This document shows positions 49,346 to 59,693 of a DNA stretch of 64,000 nt, piece after piece (position 1 is the first letter of the stretch; each line of letters begins with the position of its first letter). The translations under genes were made by a program, and so were the position numbers. This stretch comes from Nageia nagi (Eukaryota > Pinophyta): positions 171,802,001 to 171,866,000 of the forward strand of contig JBITNC010000001.1 in the NCBI GenBank assembly GCA_050084985.1, written 5' to 3'. The notes below the pieces were generated by a model. It did not search any database and was not told the origin of the DNA. It worked only from the letters and a program-made list of their open reading frames with translations.

Positions 49346-49619
49346 GACTATTAATTTTTTTTTTTGCACACCATTAATGTTGTGCTAATAGTTAAGCATG
49401 CCATCAATGCCATGTCTTGCTTGGATCTGTACAGAAAATAAAAAGAAGTTATGCCTCTATATTTGATATGAATTATTTTGCAAGGGCATAGAGCTATGCT
49501 ATTCAAGCATAAAAATGCTTCAGATGGATGGCATTAAAGGTTTTTAGTTCCTCCTTACCATCAAAAGTTTATAACCTATATGATTCTTATCCTGTTGCAT
49601 TAATAACAACATACAGGCC

Positions 49620-51042
49620 CAACTAATTGGGTTCAAATTTGCCTTTAAACTCCTCATTTGCTATTATGTTGTTGATATTCTCTTTTAATACTAGGTACCC
49701 TCTATTGAAATCTTTAGCTTTTATCTTCTTGCCAAATACCCTCTTAAGTTTGACATGGTAGACCTTTTGATGTTCAATGGCTCTGATTCTTTTTTCATCT
49801 AACATATCCAACTGTTGTAATCTTGCTTTTCTTGCATCCTCATCTAGAATATGACCTTGTAAAGACATCATAAGCATAGGAATTTATAAGTCAAGTGGGA
49901 CAATGGCCTCATCTCCATATACCAATGAAAAGGGGGTTGCCCCAGTGGCTATTCAGACACTAGTTCTAGAGGCCCATAGTGCATATGGAAATTGCTCATA
50001 CCAATCTCTTTCGTATTTATCCCATGTTTTGACAAGAATACTCTTAAGTGTCTTATTTATTGCTTCAACTTGACCATTTCCTTGAGAGTAGTAAACTGAA
50101 GAAAAGGTTTGTGTGATGTGAAACATTTTACAAAATGCTTGCATATCCTTACCCTTGAAATTTGGACCATTATCCATGATCAACCTTTATGGCACACCAA
50201 ATCTAGTGATGATGTATTCTGTAAGGAATGCAATAATCTTTTCTTATACAATTGACTTCATGGGGATAGCTTTCACCCACTTGGTAGTATATTTTGTAGC
50301 TATGATGACAAATTTGTGTCCTTCTCTAGAATAAGGATTAATCATACCAATCAAATCTATGCCCCAAGTAGCAAGGAGCCACGAAGAAATAATGGAATTG
50401 AGTTCTTGAGTGGGTTATTTTTCTAAGTTTGCATGCTTTTGGCATTGCACACATACTTTCATGTGAGTTTGATAATTTTCTTCCATAGTGGGCCAATAGT
50501 AACCTATTCTCAAGATCTTTTTTATAAAGAGCTTTGGCATGAAAATGGCCACCGTATAATCCATCATGAGCTTGCTCTAAAGCAGTATCTATCTCATCCT
50601 ATGTTAAATATATCAATAAGGTACCATCAAAGGATATTCTATATAAAACATCACTAATAGTAACATATTTCATAGTAATCCTTTTCAATCTTAATCTATC
50701 ATTCTTAGTATATCTAGAAGGAATGCTTTGGTCTTTTAAGTAGTGATAGATATCAAAGTACCAATCTTGAAAAGCATCATCATTAGAAATAAGACATGAT
50801 AAAATAGAATGAAGATGAGTTGTGTAATATGGAGAACTTAACTTACAAATAGTGAGAATGGTATCCTCATCTTCAAGCTCAATTAGTACCAAATAGGCTG
50901 CACTTGCCATAACATCTACATATCTATTATTAGTCCTAGGAATGGTATCAATAGTATATTTGTCAAAGTTGTCCAACAACTCAATCAAAACCACCATATA
51001 AGCATTTAGTTTCTCATATTTGTTATCATAAATACCCTTCAC
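49620..51042 (-). pseudogene. Integrase of element B
   Basis: The N-terminal part (50599-51042) covers the linker and the zinc-binding region, with a DVLYRISFDG segment. The core segment (49953-50183) reads MDNGPNFKGKDM, with the catalytic Asp in DNGP, then YSQGNGQVEAINKTLKSILV, with the catalytic Glu in GQVEA, then a WxxxLPYALWAxRTS-like end. The C-terminal part (49623-49877) reads RLQQLDMLDEKR and KVYHVKLKRVFGKKI. The protein would insert the cDNA into host DNA. Stops between the blocks disable it. Confidence 0.85.
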
Positions 51043-51333
51043 TTAGTTGACCATAAGCTGTGAATCCCCATAAATTTCTATGTCTGTGATTTTCAGTTCT
51101 AAAGTCACCTTTAATCCCAATATTAGAGCCTCATATGTAGACATATTATTAGTGCATTTGAAATCCAATTTGTATACCATAGGGATTACTTGATCAGTAG
51201 GGGAGACCAAAACAATACCTACCCCTGCTCCATGAATGCTTTTAGAACCATCAAAATACAGGGTCCAGACTATAGGCTCATATTCCCAAAAGATAAATAT
51301 AATCATCAGGGATGGAGATCTCCTCAAAGTCAC
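51043..51333 (-). pseudogene. Archaeal-type RNase H of element B
   Basis: WTLYFDGSKSIHGAGVGIVL, then FKCTNNMSTYEALILGLKV and EIYGDSQLMVN are the three catalytic segments (YFDG, YEAL, GDSQ) of the second RNase H found after the gypsy RNase H in Tat-lineage elements. Its presence places B in that lineage. Confidence 0.85.
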
Positions 51334-51550
51334 ATCATTGATGCCCTATTGATAGGTGATTAGGTTGTTGGTGTTGTTGATCCTCCTAAAAAATGTCAAG
51401 AAATTCTTTATGGACCACCTCCTCACCTTCCTGAGGGAATTTTGCTATCAAATTTGCAATTACTTATCCTTTAATAGATTTTTGCTTCACCACATTAATA
51501 TCAAATTCCTGCAATAACATTAGACACTTTGTAAATATACTTGATAAGTG

Positions 51551-51800
51551 TTATTTAATCATAAGATATTTTAAAGGATCAATAGGACTAACAACATATG
51601 TGGAGAAATATAACAAGTAATGCCTCAATTTTTCAATAGTAAATGACATAGCAAAGCAAATCTTTTCCATAGGAGTGTACCTTATCTCATAATCAATCAA
51701 TGTCTTGCTTAGATAATAGATGGCCCTCTCCTTGTTATCTTCAATTTTTTGACACAACATGGTTCCTATGACATACAAGGAGGTTGAAATATATAATTAA
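51551..51800 (-). pseudogene. RT-linked RNase H of element B, N-terminal part
   Basis: The frame reads IGTMLCQKIEDNKERAIYYL, then SKTLIDYEIRYTPMEKICFA and LRHYLLYFSTYVVS. This matches the gypsy RNase H connection (IGAVLxQ, IYYLSKxLxxxExRYxxxEKxxLAL, LRHYxL). The rest continues towards 51.4 kb in broken frame. Confidence 0.8.
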
Positions 51801-51850
51801 GTAGGTTGGAAAAAATCCATGGAAACAAGGATAGGGGGATTGAGCAAATA

Positions 51851-52730
51851 TTACTTGATATATTCAAATGCTTTGTGGTAATTTGCATCCCATATAAACT
51901 TGACATCTTTCTTAAGTAAGTGAGTGAATGGTATACACTTATCCCCTAGCTGTGAGATGAATCTCCTAGCTGAGTTTATCTTAACTTGAAGGCTTTTAAG
52001 TTGTTTCAAGTTTTGAGGAGGAGGCATATCAATAATGGCTTTTAGTTTCTTAGGATTTATCTCAATTCCTCTATTTGAAATCATGAACCTTAACAATTTT
52101 TCAGAAGTAACTCCAAATGCACACTTTGAAGGTTTGAGTCTTAATTTATACCTTTGCAAAATGTTGAATATCTCTTTAAGGGCTTGGAGATGGTCTTGAC
52201 CTTGCTTTGATTTGACAAGGATGTCATCAACATAGACCTCCACTATTTTATGAATGTGCTTATGGAACATAGTGACCATGGCTCTCTAATATGTAACACC
52301 TACATTTTTTAGTACAAAAGGCATAACCTTCCAAAAACAATTACCCCAAGGGGTTGTGAAAGCTATTTTATGTCGATCAGTAGGATTAATTAAAATTTGA
52401 TTATAACTAGAAAAACCATCCATAAATGATAACATATCATGGCTAGCTATGCTATCAACAATCATATCAATATTGGGTAATGGAAAATCATCTTTAGGAC
52501 AAGCATTGTTGATATCACAAAAATCGATACATACCTATATTTCACCATTTGGTTTGGTAATAGGAACAATATTGGACATCCATTCAAAATAATCAATAGG
52601 CTCTATGAATCCTACTTGTAAGTGTTTTTCAATCTCCTTTTTGACTAACAAGGCCTTGGAAGGATGCATTTTTTTAGGCTTTTGCTTAATTGGCTTGACA
52701 TTTTCTTTTAATGGCAAATTATGCATGAAA
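51851..52730 (-). pseudogene. Reverse transcriptase of element B
   Basis: The start (52535-52726) reads PKKMHPSKALLVKKEIEKHL and WMSNIVPITKPNGEI, the N-terminal palm. The middle part is broken. The segment 51851-52279 contains HKIVEVYVDDILVKSKQGQD with an intact YVDD catalytic box, followed by the thumb (LRLKPSKCAFGV, GIEINPKKLKAI). It would copy element RNA into DNA. Frameshifts between about 52.28 and 52.53 kb disable it. Confidence 0.85.
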
Positions 52731-53768
52731 AATGAAGGAGCTAACCCAGGAATATCATCATAAGACCAAGCAAAATTTTTAGAATGTGTAATTAATTTAG
52801 ATTTGTACCTTTCTTGCTCAGATGAGGCTAGGGATGCTCCAATTTGAAGAAATGTCTCTTTATCTATAGTACCAATGTTAATGTTGTGGGAAGGTGAGAT
52901 CCTTCTTTTGTTGTAATAATGATGGCAAATCCTTCATAGTAAGATCAACAATCTCATCTTCCTCTAAGGGATGAACTTGTAAAACATCATGAAAATTGAC
53001 CTCTTGGCCAAAGTAAGCATACTCATGAAGCATATAAGAGGCATGACGTTTTTTGTTAGACTTGGGCAATTTTGAATGTGCCCCTAAGTATTTAAGCAAA
53101 TAATCATTAGTATTGAAACAATCAAAGGCAAGAGGCAAGCTATGATCAATACACATATCTTCATCAATTTCATCAGATAATTCTATCATATTCAATGTTT
53201 TAACAAATTGTATGGGACCCCATTTTTGTTTGACCTATCCATCACTACCTAGACATATCTGAGTAAGCTATGTTTTAGGATAAATAGAAAAATCAAGCAT
53301 ACCTTGTTCAGTTTTGCCTAAACCCCCTCCCTTGTAATTATTAAGCATATACTTCTAAACAAAAGTAGAAGGAAATATGTTACCTAACTCAAAAGACTTA
53401 GGGACATCATCTATAGAAGATTGGTTCCTTGTGTTAGATTGATCAAAGCTAGAAGGGCCATTGATGTTGCCATCCATATGACTCTGATACTCTGTATGTA
53501 GAACAACACATTGTTGGCAGCCTGAAATAATCAATATTTGAGGCCATCCCAAGTCTTTAATGGATGCAAATAAGTTTTTATCATCTATTTTGTAAGTTAC
53601 CATACCTATTTCTATGATTTGCACCTATTTATCTATATTTTCCCCTAGTGTGGGATCATCTAAGGGTTCTATTTTGAAAAGTGGTGGAACCAAGGCCATC
53701 TCCTTAAAGTTAGCAGCATTGCACAATGTATAGGGCTTAGGATCAACTAAAATTGTATATACTTCTCC
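52731..53768 (-). pseudogene. Protease-RT linker region of element B
   Basis: Two frames (52878-53195 and 53355-53624) carry acidic and polar sequence without a known domain. They occupy the long spacer between protease and RT seen in Tat-lineage polyproteins. One segment, LGWPQILIISGCQQCVVLH, has no known counterpart for me. Confidence 0.5.
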
Positions 53769-54104
53769 TTAGAATTTAAATTTTAGTCTACCATCTAGTG
53801 TATAAGGGATAACTTCCATATCATGGATCCAAGGTCTTCCTAAAAGCATGTTATAAGATAACATAGAATCAATAACTTGAAACTTGGTTGGAATAGTTCT
53901 AACTCCTATTGTAATCATGATGGTAGCTATGCCTAGTGGTTTCTTGGAAGAACTATCATAGGCTCTAATTTTGAAAGTAGCTTCTTCTAATGGGGGGATG
54001 GTTACACCTTTTTCTTGTAATTGAATAAAAAAATGGTTAGAACATACATTCATAACTGAGCCATTATCTACCATTGTCCTTTTGACTTCCCAGTCATCTA
54101 CCAA
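53769..54104 (-). pseudogene. Aspartic protease of element B
   Basis: A 111-codon frame reads VKRTMVDNGSVMNVCSNHFF. Its VDNGS stands at the active site, as in many Tat elements where Asn replaces the usual Thr or Ser. It ends with YNMLLGRPWIHDMEVIP, the conserved GRPW/H segment. It would process the polyprotein. Confidence 0.8.
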
Positions 54105-55650
54105 AGGTGTGATATATAAGGCTAAGCATTCATCTAGTAGTTATTGGTTGAGTATTTCAGATTTGTAAAAGGATATAGTATCACTTTCCCTAATGGTTTG
54201 GAGCTTCTCAGAAAATGTAGCCACTAAAATGTTAGTAGGAATAGTTTCATTTTTGAACAAAGCATATTAAAAATCCCTATGAACTTGAGAAGTAGAAATG
54301 AGATCATACAAGCTAATCTTGGTTGGTGTATTTTTAAATTAATCAATTATATGATAAACTTTAGGATCAATTAGGATACTTACTTGTTTGATGGTGACAT
54401 GATTTGGAACATTACGAGGATGTCTCTTCACAAGTTAGTACACACCTCTTTCACTAATATCACCACATTGATAATATCTCCTTGTTTAGTAGGGCATTTA
54501 TCAATCTTGTATCTTCCTTGTTCTATAAGAGCTATGATAGCTACTTCTAATATTTTGTAAAAGGTTTTAGCATTCCCTTTTCATTAATGATAAGTACAAT
54601 ATGCCTTAAAGTGTCCCAAAGGGGTATCATCATCAACTTTTTCAAGTGGGTGTAGAAGGAATTTCTTCATTAAGTCCATCAAAAGAATTCTTGGTTGAAC
54701 TCAAAATGTGTAGTTGATATCATTTGAGGAATTAGACCTTTATGCCTTTAGAGTCTTGGGTCTATTTGCCATATTAACTAGTTTCTCCTCTTTCTTGATG
54801 TATGGTTTCCTATTATCTTTGAAAAAAGTGTTAGATGTATATTTAAGCTCTCATATAGATAGTAAAACTTTTCTTTTTGCATCAATTGTTGAACTAAAGT
54901 ACTAAAACCAACATCCTTAGCACTAGAAGCATGCAATTGAAGTATAGAAATAATAGATTCATGAAATATGCCACAAATCTTAGATTCATCTAGTTTAGCT
55001 CGAGTAGTTTTCCATACCTTTTTGAAGCGCAATACATACTTCTCTATGATTTCATTGCTTCCTTGATGAAGTACACATAATTCCTATATATTGTCTTATT
55101 ATTTAATATTATGCTTGTATTGACCCATAAATGTTTGAACTAAGGTTTTAAATGAATCAATTGACTTACTAGGAAGAGAGTAAAACCATTAAGTAGCATC
55201 ACCTTTTGAACTCCTTGGGAATAATTTAGCCATTAATCTCTCATCCAAACCTAGTTTCAATAAGCAATCCTCTTAAAAGCTAATGAGATGTTGCTTGGGA
55301 TATTGTTCATCACTGAACATCTTGAACTTGGGGGTCTTGTGATCAAGTGTTAGGGGAAAATTATGGATGTCATCCATTAAGGGTGAAACTAAAATGTAAT
55401 CATAGTCATTAGGATTGGATGGTGGAGAGGTAGTGGATGAACCTCCTAGATTAGTTGAGCTGGAACTTGGATTGTTATTTGCAATAATCCCCTATTTTAA
55501 GTCCAAAATATTCATGTTTAAAGCTTGAAGCATGGCTGTTAGCTGATCCATATTAATGCCACTAGCACCTTAAAGATAGAGATATCCGATACTAGTAGCC
55601 TAATCCTGATAAGGAGGATTAGCGTAATCTTGCCTTTAGGGCAAGATAAA
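54105..55650 (-). pseudogene. gag relic of element B
   Basis: Broken minus-strand frames read INMDQLTAMLQALNMNI near the start (about 55.55 kb), then TPKFKMFSDEQYPKQHLISF, then RLMAKLFPRSSKGDAT followed by WFYSLPSKSIDSFKTLVQTF, and SNEIIEKYVLRFKKVW (about 55.03 kb). This is the classical plant gypsy gag order (PKFxxFDGxxDPxxHL, FPxSLxGxAxxWFxxLPxxSI, ESLxxFxxRF). At least four stops interrupt it. Confidence 0.8.
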
Positions 55651-55657
55651 TCGAACA

Positions 55658-55670
55658 GTTGGGTTCACCA
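55658..55670 (-). other. Primer binding site of element B
   Basis: On the minus strand TGGTGAACCCAAC lies three bases (TTT) after the LTR end TCTACA. The three-base spacer matters for interpreting the D/B junction. Confidence 0.65.
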
Positions 55671-55673
55671 AAA

Positions 55674-56315
55674 TGTAGACTCAAAATAATGCATATAATT
55701 ATTTATGGGGTTGATTAATGCACTATTAGGACTACTTTGTAAATATTGACACATATATAATAAATATGGTAATAACATGTAACATGAACGCAATAGTGTT
55801 TACTTAGATTTTATATTCATTTTGTTAATTAGAAAATGCATAAAGGACATAACATACATTCATGAACAAGCACACCATCGATGCTCGAGAATTGGTACAT
55901 CGTCTATGCCATAGGATGAGCAAAATTACAAATGGGAACAAGAATGAAGTGATGAGAGAATTAGTGAATAATCAAATGATGAACATACCTAGGAACTCAT
56001 AGAATAATAGATGTGCAATATAGATAGATAAAGCAAGTTGCAATCCTTCAAATGATCTTCAATTGATAATCCTTGTATTAGCTTGAAATGAGTATTAGCC
56101 CATGATTCACTCATGGTCTATAGGTCATCAAATGATGCCTTTATATATTGTACAAGTTTACATGAATTTGATATTTTGGCCCTTTGTACAATCCACAAGG
56201 GTCAAATACATGGCCTACACATTTTTTATACATTTAATCCCTTTTTAAATAATACATTGTTAAGGGATTAAAATGATTTATTAAATACATAAAGGTTCCA
56301 TTTGAGGTGTCTACA
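55674..56315 (-). repeat. 5' LTR of gypsy element B
   Basis: This LTR is 642 bp and on the minus strand runs from TGTAGACACCTC to GAGTCTACA. It abuts LTR D across TTTAAA (56316-56321). Confidence 0.85.
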
Positions 56316-56321
56316 TTTAAA
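56316..56321. other. LTR-LTR junction TTTAAA between D and B
   Basis: The context CTACATTTAAATGTAG equals the unprocessed U5 end (CA plus TTT) joined to the unprocessed U3 end (AAA plus TG). This is the structure expected of a 2-LTR end-joining product. Confidence 0.65.
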
Positions 56322-56995
56322 TGTAGACCCTAAATAATGCAATAGTCCAATTAATTAGGGGAATTAATACATGCATTATTTGGTCTATTTGGTTGTTGAC
56401 ATAAAGCAAGAATATGACTACAGATGATTAATCATACAGGTTTGTTCCATTGATATGCACATTTAATTGATTAAGAAAGGTCATACATCAAGAATGAGCA
56501 ATATAACATACATAACCATGGTGTCAGCACCCTGGTAATAGTATGCAATCAATGTTGCATTAAGGATAAAATTAAAGATGTGATGAAAGATGAAATAATA
56601 GTCGAACGAATGATTTATCAATATAACAAAAGTGTGATAATGCTTGAGATAAAATATTTTCTTATTACATATAAGAAGACCTTACAAAGGTTTTCTTTGC
56701 AAGTGATGTTCAAGTCCTTGGTTCTCTATATGGTCTTCAATTGATAGAAGCCTTGGGTCTTTTGTAATATGCCCCTTCTCTAATCCCCTCTTGATGATAA
56801 TCCCACCATGCATCTTTGTATGTCTTGAATGCCTTTATATAGGGATGCTTCTATTATAGGATATGACCCCTTGTATATGCCACATACATGGCCTACACCT
56901 TTCTTATACATTTTTAATCCCTTTTTAAATAATACATTGTTAAGGGATTAAAATGATTTATTAAATACATAAAGCTTCATTTTGAGGCATATACA
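56322..56995 (-). repeat. Lone LTR D (same family as LTR C)
   Basis: This LTR is 674 bp and on the minus strand runs from TGTATATGCCTC to GGGTCTACA. It is an inverted relative of LTR C at 38959-39641, with 18 differences in the last 212 bases. It has no internal region of its own. ATTGC follows at 56996-57000, matching 38954-38958. Confidence 0.8.
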
Positions 56996-57010
56996 ATTGC
57001 TTTGCTTATA

Positions 57011-57420
57011 ATGGCCTACAAAATTGATCTAGCAATTCCAGAATTTGATGGAGAGGATTTCTAGTTTTGGAAAATAAAGATAGAAACATGGTTAATGGGC
57101 ATGGATCTTTGGGATATTATGGAACAAGGTTATGAAAAACCTAAGTATTGGAGCAACTTTGGAGGTGAAGAGAGATGTTTGAAGAAGGAGGAACAATACA
57201 AAAATTATTTAGCACTCATGGAATTACAAAGAGGTATAACATAAAATATTTTTCCTATTATTAAGTATTGTAGATCAACATTTGAAATTTGGCAAATGTT
57301 GCTTGAAAAATTTGATAATGTTAAGAATATAGTTGAGATTGAAGTCTATGAGATAGATTGTAATGTGATGAATAACAATCTACAAGATTATAAGTTTGTG
57401 AATGGTGACTTTGTGGGCAA
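57011..57420 (+). pseudogene. Copia-type gag relic of element A
   Basis: The ATG at 57011 opens MAYKIDLAIPEFDGEDF, a stop, then FWKIKIETWLMGMDLWDIME, LMELQRGIT and RSTFEIWQMLLEKFDNVKN. This is the N-terminal gag pattern of Ty1/copia elements (FxGxNYxxWKxxMxxxLxxxDLWxxV, then AKExWDxLxxxY). Further broken frames to about 57.66 kb probably continue it. Two stops disable it. The original leader lies on the other side of the 18-kb insertion. Confidence 0.65.
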
Positions 57421-57678
57421 GGAAGATGAGCCTTTGTCTTGTGAAGTTTTTTGTGTGTAGCCTTGTGAATATGTTTATTTACAAGAAGAGACTTGGGAAG
57501 TCTACAAGAAGAATCTGAAGAGAAGATGATTCTATGCTTACAAAAGAAGAAGAGGTAAGAGAGGATTTGCTTTATGTAAAGGCAAAGAAGAAATTGAATA
57601 AGATGATGAGGAGTGCTTGATTGTTCCAAAGAAAGTAGATGCACTCATGGAGTGCATGAATGAAGAATGTATTAATGA

Positions 57679-58503
57679 ATGGGAGAGATAATCCCAAGTG
57701 CTAGTGTTCTAAGTTTGAATGAAGAAGAAGAAGTTTTGTTTGCACAGTGCTTCATGGAGGAAGAGGCACATGACGAAGGAATTGGTGATGGCTACATGGA
57801 GTATGCACCCCAAATTTTAGTTTATGAAGAAAATTATATCATGGAAGAGACACCCATAGATCTTAATCCTCTTGAAGGTAATGATGAAAATAAGGATTTT
57901 GATAATTTTGATCTTCTCATTAATTATGTTGATGTTACTTTTAATGCAAATCAATTTGATAGTGATGAAGTTGTAGGTTATGGAGAAGAGGCTTGCACAA
58001 GTTTTGAAGCTTCTCCAAAGGGGGAAATGGTTTATGAAGTTGAAGAACATCCAAAAAGGGGGGAAATTGATAAATTTGGTGATGATTTCAGTCTTGCAAA
58101 GGCTGATTTGTTTGTTAAAACTAAGATATTTACTGATTTGCATGGTTGTTTTGATGATGGTATTTTTGATGAAGAAGTTAATGGTGTTTTTTATGGGAAG
58201 GTCTTAGTTGGTAGACCAATTTGGGATATTGGTTCAGATTTTGTTGATGATCTTGAGGTAAAAGATGTTGATTTTATTTGGTTATGTTTGATGGTTATTG
58301 TGAAGGTGTGTGAAGTTTTTATTTGGATAAGTGAAAAGGATCAATGTGATAAACATATTGATGTTATTTGGCTCAATGTTGGTAATGGTTTCTCATGGAG
58401 CAACTTTGATGAGAATGACAATTTTGATGTGCATTATGGATTTTGTTATGGATGGGGAGTGTATTCTCGAATGGTACCATTTATTGTGAAGTTTTGGTTG
58501 TAG
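57679..58503 (+). CDS. 274-codon ORF of unknown function in element A
   Basis: This is the longest open frame in the window, ending about 175 bases before the 3' LTR of element A. The protein starts MGEIIPSASVLSLNEEEEVL and is acidic throughout, rich in Asp, Glu, Phe and Val, with Cys and Trp towards the C-terminus (VFIWISEKDQCDKHIDVIWL). I see no signal peptide, zinc knuckle, protease or RT motif. It sits where pol would be in a normal copia element. It may be the remaining C-terminal part of a polyprotein or an extra ORF. Its lack of stops despite about 9 percent LTR divergence is notable, but it may be chance in AT-poor GAT/GAA-rich sequence. Confidence 0.4.
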   Translation: MGEIIPSASVLSLNEEEEVLFAQCFMEEEAHDEGIGDGYMEYAPQILVYEENYIMEETPIDLNPLEGNDENKDFDNFDLLINYVDVTFNANQFDSDEVVGYGEEACTSFEASPKGEMVYEVEEHPKRGEIDKFGDDFSLAKADLFVKTKIFTDLHGCFDDGIFDEEVNGVFYGKVLVGRPIWDIGSDFVDDLEVKDVDFIWLCLMVIVKVCEVFIWISEKDQCDKHIDVIWLNVGNGFSWSNFDENDNFDVHYGFCYGWGVYSRMVPFIVKFWL

Positions 58504-58666
58504 GAAAAATAAAAAACTTTTATGATCCCATTTGAAGAATGAATGTGTGAAGAATGTCAGATCAATTTTTTTAAACTTGATAGTTTCTTACTACTGAATT
58601 GGAAGTAGAGAAAAAAAGAGACATATCCAATTTGTGATGCTTCCAATAACTCCTTCTTGAAAGCAT

Positions 58667-58678
58667 AAAGGGGGAGAA
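58667..58678 (+). other. Polypurine tract of element A
   Basis: AAAGGGGGAGAA lies directly before the 3' LTR start TGTAGG. Confidence 0.8.
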
Positions 58679-59169
58679 TGTAGGAAATAAGACTTTAGGT
58701 GTTTAGGTATTAGGAAGTATTTTAATATTTCACATTTTGTAATTGAATAAATTCCACATGTCTCAAATTTGTGGAGAGTAGTTTTAGTAGTTTTTTAAAA
58801 GTTTCATTTGGGAGTTTTCTATTCAATTTTGTAATACAAGTTTAAATAAGAGATGTTGATGTAGTGTGAGATATAATGGAGTAGAATGGGCAATGGAGCA
58901 TGATTTGTATTGGATATATGAGATCCATACCTATTGTAGCATGAAGGTTTTAGTAAAACCATGTTGTAATGTATCTCTTAATTAAGTTCTTGAATAAAGT
59001 TTTTTTTGATCCATTCTCATGCTATTGCAGATTTGTGCAATACTAAATGTTGTGTATGAATGATGTATCCATTTTTGAAATATTGGCAAATGCATTTGAT
59101 TACATTGTTAAATGAATGTATGACAATATGAGAGATTATTCTTGTTTTATGTTTGTTCATAAAACTTTA
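58679..59169 (+). repeat. 3' LTR of element A
   Basis: This LTR is 491 bp, from TGTAGGAAAT to AAAACTTTA. GTGTA follows at 59170-59174, matching the bases before the 5' LTR. Confidence 0.88.
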
Positions 59170-59174
59170 GTGTA

Positions 59175-59693
59175 GTGATACCACATGTTCGCATATCCTT
59201 TCAAGGATTATCTTGATAACCTAAGAGGACAAATTGAAACCTAATCAAGATAATAATTTGGTCGATCCAACATATGTCGTATCCTTGGAAAATAGTTAGT
59301 ACTCCTCCTTGTGAGAGTATATTACTAACCAAGGGGAACTGATTGAGGATTGGTAGGACTTGGGCTCCACCTTATGGGTATCCAAGTGAAGGCATAATTT
59401 TAAACAAGAAAATAAGCCTCAAATTTATCCCTCTACAACTATGGTACTTGGTTATAATAAAATGTTAGATGTATGAAATATTTTATGTGATTATATTGTA
59501 AACCTTTGCAAATATGAATTTTGTTAAACAACTTAAGCATACCTTTTTTTAATCAAAATTTATCATGTACATGTATGAATGAACAAATCTAAACATGTAT
59601 GAATGATTAAACTCAATATGTATAGTTGATTAATTTGGTTCACAAATTTAACATGCATATATTGGTTAACACTTTCATCTTATTGTGTAGAAA
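59175..59693. other. Unassigned sequence before copia element E
   Basis: No gene is visible. It may include the leader of element E, but I found no LTR or clear primer site upstream of its gag. Confidence 0.3.

Larger units (their letters stand above)
47627..56315 (-). mobile_element. Ty3/gypsy retrotransposon B, Tat lineage, near full length
   Basis: The LTRs are at 47627-48270 and 55674-56315, with minus orientation. The order read on the minus strand is LTR, PBS, gag (about 55.6-54.1 kb), protease (54.1-53.77), RT (52.73-51.85), gypsy RNase H (51.78-51.4), a second archaeal-type RNase H (51.33-51.04), integrase (51.0-49.62), a non-coding 3' region with repeats and an antisense ORF, PPT, LTR. 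The double RNase H is characteristic of the Tat lineage (Ogre, Retand, Grande group). Each domain contains frameshifts or stops, so the copy is dead. The flanks lack a simple 5-bp duplication, as explained under the composite insertion. Confidence 0.85.
38959..56995. mobile_element. Composite Ty3/gypsy (Tat-lineage) insertion C-B-D in element A
   Basis: This 18-kb block interrupts element A and is bounded by ATTGC on both sides. Its order is: C-type LTR (plus), C internal region (plus), B 3' LTR (minus), B internal (minus), B 5' LTR (minus), D LTR (minus, C-type). C lacks a 3' LTR, D is a lone LTR, and both outer ends are U3 ends. The inner junctions look like joined cDNA ends (see the separate entries). 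Simple nesting of two normal insertions does not give this layout. Confidence 0.6.
37998..59169 (+). mobile_element. LTR element A, split by an 18-kb insertion
   Basis: Terminal LTRs at 37998-38487 and 58679-59169 share TGTAGGAAATAAGAC starts and ATAAAACTT(C/T)A ends. They are flanked by an identical 5-bp duplication GTGTA (37993-37997 and 59170-59174). The primer site TGGTATCAAAGCC (38490-38502) and the purine tract AAAGGGGGAGAA (58667-58678) confirm plus orientation. In the first 305 aligned LTR bases I count 28 differences. Without the insertion at 38959-56995 the element is about 3.1 kb: leader, a copia-like gag relic, and an unknown 274-codon ORF. No pol is present, so it is probably a non-autonomous gag-type element. 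Confidence 0.85.

Noticed and set aside
47622-56321. Element B as a simple independent insertion
   Set aside because: The five bases outside its LTRs (AAAAA and TTTAA) do not match as a target duplication, and both flanks read as joined cDNA ends.
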